Assembly: GCA_902477645.1 (NCBI GenBank)
Contig: CABSIA010000066.1
Span: forward strand, 1 to 15,212
Reading direction: 5' to 3'
Length of the DNA stretch: 15,212 bases
From: an uncultured Prevotella sp.
Lineage (GTDB): Bacteria; Bacteroidota; Bacteroidia; Bacteroidales; Bacteroidaceae
Positions 6,547 to 12,473 of the stretch are shown here, piece after piece. The position numbers and the translations under genes were made by a program. The notes below the pieces were generated by a model. It had not been told where the DNA came from. It ran no database searches and saw only the letters and a list, made by a program, of their open reading frames with translations. Every line of letters begins with the position of its first letter. Within the stretch, counting starts at the first letter, position 1.

Positions 6547-7041
6547 TTAACGGGATATGGCGTTTCTGAGCAAGTCGCCCAGCCATGGCTCTTTCATTTT
6601 TTCTTTAAATGAGTCATAACTGAATTTCATGGCATTCTTATTATACGATAATTCTGACTTGCATACAGGTTTGCCGGCAGTTTTCCATTCTAAGAATCCT
6701 CCCTTCATGTCGAACACCTTAAATCCGTTCTCTTTCATTTTCAGTGCGGCGTTGTGGCTTCTTCTTCCGCTTCGGCAATAAATATAATAAGTTTTCGATT
6801 TGTCGAGTTTTCCGATACCTGCTGTAAACACGTCAGCATCGAGGTAGTCGAGAAGAACTGCATTTTTGATATGCGCCTCCTCATATTCGGAAAGTCTTCG
6901 TACATCAAGAATCACGGCGTTTGTGTCACTCTTTACCGCACTCTCGTATTCATCTACCGTCAGAACAGTTATTCCGTCATCTGCATGACAACTGATGCAA
7001 AGCCCAATGGCGATTAAAAAAGCAGTGATTTTATGTTTCAT
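6547..7041 (-). CDS. Exported single-domain rhodanese-like protein
   Basis: 164 residues from ATG 7041; a TTG start 18 nt earlier is less likely. The N-terminus (MKHKITAFLIAIGLCISC) is an export signal. Cys15 and Cys18 are poorly placed for a lipobox, so periplasmic release or a lipoprotein is undecided. The rhodanese fold follows at about 27-125: AVILDVRR (43-49, the structural Asp-x-Arg), EAHIKNAVLL, then the active-site loop C89-R-S-G-R-R with the catalytic cysteine, and GGFLEWK near the end. Such domains transfer sulfur from thiosulfate or persulfides, or act as sulfur carriers or redox sensors. Here the role is extracytoplasmic. A lysine-rich tail of about 40 residues after the domain is not explained by the fold. 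The gene appears monocistronic, with its own promoter (7062-7093) and a downstream hairpin. Confidence 0.85.
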   Translation of the reverse strand: MKHKITAFLIAIGLCISCHADDGITVLTVDEYESAVKSDTNAVILDVRRLSEYEEAHIKNAVLLDYLDADVFTAGIGKLDKSKTYYIYCRSGRRSHNAALKMKENGFKVFDMKGGFLEWKTAGKPVCKSELSYNKNAMKFSYDSFKEKMKEPWLGDLLRNAISR

Positions 7042-7061
7042 ACAGTTGTTGTTGTTCAATG

Positions 7062-7093
7062 CAAAATTAAGAAAATATTTCTAAGGCTCACAA
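7062..7093 (-). promoter_or_regulatory. Bacteroidota promoter of the rhodanese gene, overlapped by an inverted repeat
   Basis: On the minus strand, TTG with flanking A (7093-7091) lies 21 nt before TAATTTTG (7069-7062), an exact TAnnTTTG. The promoter spacer is occupied by one arm (7073-7088) of the perfect inverted repeat at 7073-7131, so a bound protein or cruciform there would directly affect initiation. Confidence 0.58.
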
Positions 7094-7131
7094 TTTTGTG
7101 CCCCACAAGGTTGTTAGCCTTAGAAATATTT
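7073..7131. repeat. Perfect 16-bp inverted repeat in the rhodanese promoter region
   Basis: AAATATTTCTAAGGCT (7073-7088) and its exact reverse complement (7116-7131) flank a 27-bp centre. The centre continues the pairing with ACAA (7090-7093) and TTGT (7111-7114) after one mismatch. For the esterase transcript arriving on the minus strand, the structure is followed by TTTTCTTAATTTTG and could terminate it. Its position inside the rhodanese promoter also suits an operator. Confidence 0.8.
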
Positions 7132-7226
7132 AACATCTGAAAAACATCCATTGCTTTATTTTATCTGTGCAGGCAATAATAGAACATCAAAAATGAGTAA
7201 CAGATGATGTAGATTTTTTGATTTTC

Positions 7227-9047
7227 TCAGTCTTTATATTTCACTTCTACAGCCCCGCCAAATGGGTTGAAGTCAAAGATGGCGTTGCCATCCTTTAGCC
7301 TTGTGTTTATCTTCCTGCCGTCCTGTTTAACGGATATTTTCTTAATATTTCGATTTGCTATGACCATTGTGAGTGGCTCAATGAAGACGGTATTATCTAA
7401 TGCCAAATGTGGAGTGATGCTCAATTTTTGTTTCTTAAAGCTTTTGATATTCAATTTGACATTGTCTCTCTCTTTAACATACGAAAGAACTTGTCTTAAA
7501 GTTCCAACCCATATCTTGTCTTCTTGCTCTTTCACATTATCAAGGTGATCCCAAAAACGTTGCGGATTTGGAAATGCGTCATATCCAAATGTTATCCCAT
7601 GAGTCATGCCAACTCCCCAGTCGTTTGTCTCAATCAGTTTTTTTACCCAACTTTCCAGATTTTCCTTTGTCGATTTATGTCCAATGGAACGCTGAAACAA
7701 TCGGGTGCCGACTCTGTTTTGCTCAACAAATTTCCGTCCAGCTGCCTGTTTGTTGTTATTGGGATAAAGGAACGTGCGTGGCATAATGCCAGTGGCGGCA
7801 AATATCGCACTGTCGTTTTTCAGAATATCTTCTTTTATAACTTCTATCGGGAAGCGTGAGAAGTTTTTATGTGCCCAGCCGTGGTTTGTAATCTCGTGTC
7901 CACGCTCAGAAAGCTCTTTTACCTGAGTCCATGTCATACGGGTTGTGTCAGCAATGTGTTCATTGTCCTTGTTTATCCGGCTGCCATTGATGCCAAACGT
8001 GCCCAAAAATCCTCTTCTCTCAAGTTCGGTGGCAGCTTTGGTGTATTGCTCCACCAATCCGTCATCAAACGTGTATGTTATGGCACATGCTTTATTGTCT
8101 TTGTATTTTGCTACAAACACATCCAATTCGTCTGCCACTTGCGGCTTCTCAACTTCAATCTCCTCACCTTTTATAATATTTTTGTTTACAAGCATGTTGT
8201 ACATCTTTTTGCCGAGATATTCAGTCCATGCAGAGTCAAAATGCAATGCGTCCGAACGCAATCCTGCATCGCTCATATCTATATAATAAACATTTGCAAG
8301 TTCTTCGGCGACTTGTTTCTGTGCTTCCTCAACAGCCTTGCTATATTGCTTGCTGTTGTGAGATATAGTTCCAAAAATAAATGGCAATGACTTGTCTTCG
8401 TCTTTGCCGGTAATCTGATAAACAGCATTACGCATGTAGTTTATCATATCCTTAAAATTTTTATAGTAGTTTCCAGCCTTGCTTCTGTCGCTTTCTCCCT
8501 GATGCCACATTATAGCCTTTACATCATATCCTTGGTTAAGCTTGCTTAATGTAACATCGGCACAGTCGGCAAAACCCTCTGTGAGAGATTTTGTAAGAGA
8601 TTTACCCTCGTCAATATTTCCACGGTATGCGTTGTTTCTTGATATCCATGAGGCATCTGCACACCATACAGGAAGGTGTGCGTATGTTGCCGCCGTATCT
8701 ATTGCTGTGCCTCCATACGTACATTTAACAGCATAGAAGTCTGTCTTCAAGGCTTGTTCGATAAAGTAATTTGTCACATCGCAAAATGCCCAGCGTTCTT
8801 TTCTGTTTTCAAAAGTCCTGTTGCCGAATTTACCGTCGCTTGAACTTGTGACGTTGGTAAAATGCAGATATTCATATCCTGATTTCAGATATGATGGCAA
8901 CTCACTGTTATACACACGCCCGTCAGCATTCGACTGTCCTGCATATAAAAAGACGTTTGACAGTTTTTGAGCAGAGACTGTATTGCCTATTTGTGCCTCA
9001 CTCAAAGTAAATGCTGAAATAAGAATACTCAAAGTTAATTTTCTCAT
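7227..9047 (-). CDS. Secreted bifunctional carbohydrate esterase: SGNH esterase plus NodB/CE4 deacetylase
   Basis: 606 residues with a Sec signal peptide (1 to about 26, ending VSAQ). Domain 1, about 30-290, is an SGNH/sialate-O-acetylesterase-like (SASA, CE6-type) esterase: G37-Q-S-N40 with nucleophile Ser39, W181-H-Q-G-E-S-D187, and the catalytic D266-x-x-H269. Domain 2, about 318-540, is a NodB polysaccharide deacetylase: T326-F-D-D-G330 with base and metal Asp, N388-H-G-W-A-H393 supplying two metal histidines, F426-L-Y-P-N-N (a variant of the usual R-P-P-Y) and M481-T-H-G. A C-terminal tail of about 65 residues looks beta-rich. The enzyme would remove O-acetyl groups with domain 1 and N- or O-acetyl groups with domain 2 from an extracellular glycan, perhaps acetylated xylan or pectin or a host or peptidoglycan sugar. 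The substrate is not readable. No SusC/D pair is adjacent. Motifs are seen; family naming is established knowledge; the combined role is inference. Confidence 0.85.
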   Translation of the reverse strand: MRKLTLSILISAFTLSEAQIGNTVSAQKLSNVFLYAGQSNADGRVYNSELPSYLKSGYEYLHFTNVTSSSDGKFGNRTFENRKERWAFCDVTNYFIEQALKTDFYAVKCTYGGTAIDTAATYAHLPVWCADASWISRNNAYRGNIDEGKSLTKSLTEGFADCADVTLSKLNQGYDVKAIMWHQGESDRSKAGNYYKNFKDMINYMRNAVYQITGKDEDKSLPFIFGTISHNSKQYSKAVEEAQKQVAEELANVYYIDMSDAGLRSDALHFDSAWTEYLGKKMYNMLVNKNIIKGEEIEVEKPQVADELDVFVAKYKDNKACAITYTFDDGLVEQYTKAATELERRGFLGTFGINGSRINKDNEHIADTTRMTWTQVKELSERGHEITNHGWAHKNFSRFPIEVIKEDILKNDSAIFAATGIMPRTFLYPNNNKQAAGRKFVEQNRVGTRLFQRSIGHKSTKENLESWVKKLIETNDWGVGMTHGITFGYDAFPNPQRFWDHLDNVKEQEDKIWVGTLRQVLSYVKERDNVKLNIKSFKKQKLSITPHLALDNTVFIEPLTMVIANRNIKKISVKQDGRKINTRLKDGNAIFDFNPFGGAVEVKYKD

Positions 9048-9086
9048 TGCATCAATAGTTTAGTTTTCAGTTAAAGTTTTACGATG

Positions 9087-9094
9087 CAAATATA
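9087..9094 (-). promoter_or_regulatory. Bacteroidota -7 promoter element of the esterase/deacetylase gene
   Basis: The minus strand reads TATATTTG, matching TAnnTTTG, about 40 nt before ATG 9047. Just upstream, TTAGC (9103-9107) and GCTAA (9112-9116) form a small inverted repeat that could be an operator. No -33 TTTG at the standard spacing. Confidence 0.55.
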
Positions 9095-9185
9095 CGTAGA
9101 TGTTAGCTTTTGCTAATAGGAAAAAAGTACATATTTGGGTAAATTTGTTCGATATTGAGCAGTATCTTGAGTTCAAGAGAGCTTG

Positions 9186-9242
9186 TGTCACAAAAAAAAC
9201 AACCGGTTAACTAAATTTGTTAACCGGTTGTTTTTTGTGACA
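9186..9242. terminator. Very strong bidirectional terminator hairpin
   Basis: The core arms CAACCGGTTAAC (9200-9211) and GTTAACCGGTTG (9219-9230) pair perfectly around a 7-nt loop. They are flanked by A8 (9192-9199) and T6 (9231-9236), then TGTCAC and GTGACA, for a stem of about 24 bp with a 2-nt bulge. In the minus direction the core stem is followed by T8. It begins directly after the TAA (9245-9243) of the 42-residue gene, so it ends the three-gene unit. Confidence 0.88.
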
Positions 9243-9371
9243 TTATAGACTCTCGTCTTCTGGTCGTTCTATATTTCTGACGTACAGTTTCGTTCTATTC
9301 TTTCTCTTTAGCCACAATGCTTTACGCTCTTCATAATCGCGCCTTTGGCGCTCTAAGAAGTTGTCTGCCAT
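9243..9371 (-). CDS. 42-residue conserved Bacteroidota small protein
   Basis: ATG at 9371-9369 and TAA at 9245-9243. The protein starts MADNFLERQRRDYEERK, continues with a basic segment ALWLKRKNR and ends IERPEDESL. It is highly charged, predicted to be one amphipathic helix followed by an acidic tail, with no signal peptide or membrane segment. I recall closely similar short proteins across Bacteroidales (MADNFLE-start, RPEDE-end); their function is not established and some carry misleading labels. The spacing supports a real gene: it begins 12 nt after the DUF4270 stop and its stop abuts the terminator hairpin, so it is the last gene of the unit. No alternative use of this strand was found. 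Confidence 0.75.
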   Translation of the reverse strand: MADNFLERQRRDYEERKALWLKRKNRTKLYVRNIERPEDESL

Positions 9372-9383
9372 AAACAGGTCTTG

Positions 9384-10829
9384 TTATTTGAACTTGCTGT
9401 AGATAACATCTATGGTTATCGGCTCGTTTGGATTGTCTGGTCCACCTATCAGGCGGGTGCTGCTTAGCGACATGTCGTGAACGATTTTTGTTATTGCTCC
9501 CTGTGTGTTTGTTGTTATTTTAACAGGTATCAATACTACTTTGTTCCAATCGGGCGAAGTTTTGTCGGAACTGTTCATTGCGGTAATCATGTTGCCAATG
9601 TTGTTGAACACGTATGTGTTGTCGTAAACATTGCTGTTTGGACTGTAGCTCCACGATGCAATGAACGAATTCTTATAGTTTGTTATTTGCTGATTTTCAA
9701 AGAACGAATAGATAGAATCCTTTGGTATCATGAGCAGGGTAGAGGGTACAGACAAAGAATAGTCACTGCTTACGTTGTTTTCCAGGCGTGTGAGTACAAG
9801 CTTAGCCATGCTGATAGAGTCATTGTCGTGTCCACGGACGATATCGTCTACAGGCAATGTCAGCTCAGTGAAGATACCGGCAGGAGATTTTATGTATGTG
9901 CATTCACGGTCGTTGACGAGTCGTTGCAAATTAGATTTGTCGTTTGTAATGTTCGATGTCTGCAACACCTCCTCTGTACCGGAAAATCTTGTTAGGCCGA
10001 CTACAACAGAGTCATTATCGAGGAATGAGAAATAAAAGGTGAGTTGGCTGATGCTGATGTTGGCAATGCTGCCCAGCCCGCTCTTTGACTGGAAATAGAA
10101 CCCTGGCACGACATTGTGGCTGAAAATTATAGAGTTTTTGAAATCCTCAGGATTGTCATAATATTTCTGCATTATGTACGTGCCATAGTTGTTGTAGGTG
10201 TTGCCGTCTTTATCGGTGTAGGCATCATTGAGCGGAATGCGTATATGCTGCTGATAGTCGTCTCCCTCACGCACATCTTCGCTGAATGTAAGGTCGGCAA
10301 GAGTGTAAACTTTGTCCGTGCTGATACCGCCATTTCTTATATATCCGTCACTGACGGGGTCGTAGTTGGAATAATAGTTACGGTTCTCAAGCATAGGCTT
10401 GCTCATCTCGTAAGCTGTAACTTTCATTGGAGCAAGCGAGTCGCCAAAGAAATCATCGTAGAACAGCCTAATTTCACACGAGTCAGCTTTTATAACACCT
10501 TTGTGAAGAACACTATCCTCATCATAGTAGGCGAGTGAGTCGCGGTTTGGAAGCTCATAATTCTCTTGTGTGTAGAACTGAGTCATGAAATCACTCTTTA
10601 TGTAGCATCCTGTCTCAGGATCCTTGATTTTGCCAAGATAGCCAATAGTGCTTCTGCTCAACACCGAGTCTGCCATGATGGAGCGGCTCTGTACATTGAA
10701 TACAGCTGTGTCTATAGCAACTAAATCACGAATGTCGGAAATAGAGCTTCCCAAGTTATCCGTAGTGTCATCACACGAGTAAAGTCCCATGACAACTGCA
10801 ACGAATGCAGCTATTATTCTTGATTTCAT
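9384..10829 (-). CDS. DUF4270 family lipoprotein
   Basis: 481 residues. The N-terminus MKSRIIAAFVAVVMGLYSCDD is a lipoprotein signal with lipobox L-Y-S-C and lipidated Cys19. The following DDTTDN is acidic, in keeping with the Bacteroidota lipoprotein export signal that sends lipoproteins to the cell surface. The mature protein is beta-rich with repeated short strand patterns, as in the DUF4270 family, which is confined to this phylum and has no assigned reaction. Few cysteines and no catalytic motif are visible. It lies 36 nt after the GT5-N-like gene and 12 nt before the 42-residue gene, so the three are probably one transcript. The recurring pairing of DUF4270 with the truncated glycogen-synthase-like protein, which I recall from other Bacteroidales, hints at a shared cell-surface or envelope glycan role (inference). 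Confidence 0.82.
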   Translation of the reverse strand: MKSRIIAAFVAVVMGLYSCDDTTDNLGSSISDIRDLVAIDTAVFNVQSRSIMADSVLSRSTIGYLGKIKDPETGCYIKSDFMTQFYTQENYELPNRDSLAYYDEDSVLHKGVIKADSCEIRLFYDDFFGDSLAPMKVTAYEMSKPMLENRNYYSNYDPVSDGYIRNGGISTDKVYTLADLTFSEDVREGDDYQQHIRIPLNDAYTDKDGNTYNNYGTYIMQKYYDNPEDFKNSIIFSHNVVPGFYFQSKSGLGSIANISISQLTFYFSFLDNDSVVVGLTRFSGTEEVLQTSNITNDKSNLQRLVNDRECTYIKSPAGIFTELTLPVDDIVRGHDNDSISMAKLVLTRLENNVSSDYSLSVPSTLLMIPKDSIYSFFENQQITNYKNSFIASWSYSPNSNVYDNTYVFNNIGNMITAMNSSDKTSPDWNKVVLIPVKITTNTQGAITKIVHDMSLSSTRLIGGPDNPNEPITIDVIYSKFK

Positions 10830-10865
10830 AATTTTGATATCCTGTATGTGTTTTTATATGAAAAG

Positions 10866-11675
10866 TTATTCACCCGCTATCTGCTCAAAAAAATTAAGGT
10901 AAGCCTCGTCATTTTCATCAGCAGAGTAGGCGAGGGTTGGCATATTTTTTTGGCTTGCATAATCGATAAGTGCCTCATTGACATTCTCCTCTGCAACAAT
11001 TACGCCGTCGCTATAATCAATTGCCATTTTGCCGAGTTCCAAATAGTCGAAAGCGTCTTTATAGCCAGCAAGCAACTCTGTTTTTGCCTCGCGGAATTCA
11101 ATGCAATTCTTGAAGTTGGTGCCAAGCGTAGTCTTCATCTGTTCGGCAAAAATAGATGTTACAACCTTAGTGTTTGCAAAACATGGCTCTTCGTTGTAAG
11201 CGGTCTTGATATAGAACGGAATGACAGAACTCATCCAACCCTGGCACAAAATCACGTCGGGTGTCCATCTGAGTTTCTTTACAGTCTCAAGAACACCACG
11301 GGCAAAGAATATGGCACGCTCACCGTTATCCTCATACTCCTCACCATTTTCGTTGGCAGTCATCATAGGCCGGCGCATGAAGTAGTCTTCATTGTCGATA
11401 AAATAAACCTGCAGACGTGAAGTGGGAATTGATGCAACCTTGATAATCAGCGGATGATCGGTATCATCGATAATCAGGTTCATGCCAGAGAGACGTATCA
11501 CCTCATGCAGCTGTCCGCGACGCTCGTTGATATTACCCCATTTGGGCATAAACGTACGGATTTCATATCCGTTTTCCTGCATTTTCTGTGGAACATCACG
11601 TCCAAGAAGCGACATTGCAGTTTCAGGTACGTATGGTGTAATCTCCTGGTTAATGAACAATATTTTTTTGGCCAT
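10866..11675 (-). CDS. Glycogen/starch synthase N-domain-like protein without the C-terminal GT-B half
   Basis: 269 residues from ATG 11675 (MAKKILFINQEITPYV); an upstream start at 11714 overlaps the promoter and is not preferred. The sequence follows the N-terminal Rossmann domain of GT5 glycogen synthases: KILFINQEITPYV at the start, then EIRTFMPKWGNINERR, QVYFIDNEDYF, DNGERAIFFARGVLE and PDVILCQGWMSSVIP. Two things are missing. The ADP-glucose-binding K-x-G-G-L motif near the N-terminus is replaced by P-E-T-A-M, and the whole C-terminal sugar-nucleotide domain (about 200 residues) is absent. It is therefore probably not a working synthase, and more likely a regulatory or binding pseudoenzyme. 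Such short forms beside DUF4270 seem to be standard in Bacteroidales, so this is not a fresh truncation. It is the first gene of the unit that continues with DUF4270. Confidence 0.78.
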   Translation of the reverse strand: MAKKILFINQEITPYVPETAMSLLGRDVPQKMQENGYEIRTFMPKWGNINERRGQLHEVIRLSGMNLIIDDTDHPLIIKVASIPTSRLQVYFIDNEDYFMRRPMMTANENGEEYEDNGERAIFFARGVLETVKKLRWTPDVILCQGWMSSVIPFYIKTAYNEEPCFANTKVVTSIFAEQMKTTLGTNFKNCIEFREAKTELLAGYKDAFDYLELGKMAIDYSDGVIVAEENVNEALIDYASQKNMPTLAYSADENDEAYLNFFEQIAGE

Positions 11676-11703
11676 ATTAATAAAAATGAGTTTAACTTCC
11701 ATG

Positions 11704-11711
11704 GAAAGGTA
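11704..11711 (-). promoter_or_regulatory. Possible -7 promoter element of the GT5-N-like gene
   Basis: The minus strand reads TACCTTTC, one base from TAnnTTTG, 28 nt before ATG 11675 and directly after the terminator of the upstream unit. This is the weakest promoter call in the window. Confidence 0.4.
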
Positions 11712-11730
11712 CAAAAAAATACTGAAAAAA

Positions 11731-11767
11731 AAGTCCGTTTTTGTTTCTTTATGACAAAAACGGACTT
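11731..11767 (-). terminator. Intrinsic terminator of the biotin-carrier gene cluster
   Basis: The arms 11731-11743 and 11755-11767 (AAGTCCGTTTTTG and its exact complement) pair over 13 bp around an 11-nt loop. On the minus strand the stem runs directly into a T-run of about six to eight. It lies about 65 nt after the carrier-protein stop. Confidence 0.87.
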
Positions 11768-11787
11768 AATTTGATAATTTTTATAAC

Positions 11788-11816
11788 TACAAATATATAA
11801 AAAACTGATATTTGTA
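11788..11816. repeat. 9-bp inverted repeat after the biotin carrier gene
   Basis: TACAAATAT (11788-11796) and ATATTTGTA (11808-11816) form an A/T-only style stem in the 3' untranslated region just before the strong terminator. It may be a secondary 3'-end hairpin or chance in AT-rich sequence. Confidence 0.4.
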
Positions 11817-11830
11817 ATTTTATGTGTCAA

Positions 11831-12259
11831 TTATTCTATCACAACGAGCGGAGCATCCTCCATTACGCTCTCGCCTGTCTTTACGCAGATGGCTGTTACT
11901 TTGCCGTCTTTCTCGGCCTCGATGTTGTTTGCCATCTTCATGGCCTCGAGAATGAGAACGGTGTCGCCAGCCTTTACCTCATCGCCTACAGCAACCTTGA
12001 TTTCTGTAACAACGCCTGGCAGGGGTGACTTCACGGCATTTGCAGTGTTTACGTTAGCGGCACTTGCTGGCTGCTCGTCGTTTGCTGCCTGTTCTTTTGG
12101 ATTGCCGAGAACAACCTTCTTTTTCTCAGGTTCTTTCTCTGGCTCCAATTCAACCTTATATGTCTCGCCGTTGACAGTAACGTCGGCAACGTTGTCTACA
12201 ATTTCGCCTATTACGACTTTATATTCCTTACCTTCGATGGTATATTTATATTCTTTCAT
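11831..12259 (-). CDS. Biotin carboxyl carrier protein (decarboxylase/carboxylase gamma-type subunit)
   Basis: 142 residues with the standard carrier layout: an N-terminal domain (1-40), a mobile Glu/Lys/Ala/Pro-rich linker (about 40-78), then the biotinyl domain from SPLPGVVTEIKV to the C-terminus. The biotin attachment motif EAMKM is at 105-109, with Lys108 as the residue modified by biotin ligase. The biotin arm carries carboxyl groups between the carboxyltransferase (gene at 12474-13980) and either a biotin carboxylase or a sodium-pumping membrane beta subunit. The gene sits 29 nt after the 49-residue subunit gene and ends at a strong terminator. In other Bacteroidales, as I recall, a membrane beta subunit (oadB/mmdB type) commonly accompanies this cluster; none follows here before the terminator. 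Confidence 0.9.
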   Translation of the reverse strand: MKEYKYTIEGKEYKVVIGEIVDNVADVTVNGETYKVELEPEKEPEKKKVVLGNPKEQAANDEQPASAANVNTANAVKSPLPGVVTEIKVAVGDEVKAGDTVLILEAMKMANNIEAEKDGKVTAICVKTGESVMEDAPLVVIE

Positions 12260-12288
12260 TGTCTTACTTTTTTATCATTTTATGGATG

Positions 12289-12438
12289 TCAGGGTTTTGC
12301 TGTGAACGACAATATTTTGGCGTTCCACAAAGTCTGCTTTGGCTTTATGGTTATGATGCCCGGCTCTTTGTCGTGTACATTATTGCCCTGATGCTCGAAC
12401 AATGCCATTGCTATGGCTGCATATACATTTTTGTCCAT
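12289..12438 (-). CDS. 49-residue OadG/MmdE-like small subunit
   Basis: ATG at 12438-12436 and TGA at 12291-12289. The protein starts MDKNVYAAIAMALFEHQ, continues NNVHDKEPGIITIK and ends LWNAKILSFTAKP. This matches the soluble C-terminal segment of OadG-type gamma/delta subunits of sodium-pumping decarboxylases, where I recall AAIAAAL, then HDEESG, then TIK, then SPW-SKI. It lacks the N-terminal membrane helix, which makes it comparable to the small epsilon subunit (MmdE) of Veillonella methylmalonyl-CoA decarboxylase. Its likely job is to stabilise the contact between carboxyltransferase and biotin carrier. Position supports this: 35 nt after the carboxyltransferase stop and 29 nt before the carrier start. 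Translation is seen directly; the relationship is by recall. Confidence 0.75.
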   Translation of the reverse strand: MDKNVYAAIAMALFEHQGNNVHDKEPGIITIKPKQTLWNAKILSFTAKP

Positions 12439-12473
12439 TTTTATTGCGTGTTAAATATATGATGAGCCACAAA

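Noticed and set aside
7073..7131. Inverted repeat as ends of a MITE or insertion sequence
   Set aside because: Only 27 bp lie between the arms and no flanking target duplication is visible; a hairpin or operator fits better.
7869..8390. Plus-strand open frame of 173 codons antisense to the esterase gene
   Set aside because: No promoter or recognisable domain; the opposite strand encodes complete SGNH and NodB motifs.
9140..9242. Possible plus-strand small RNA: TAAATTTG at 9140-9147 followed by small hairpins and the strong terminator
   Set aside because: Only a -7-like match without a -33 box, and the hairpin is already explained as the terminator of the minus-strand unit.
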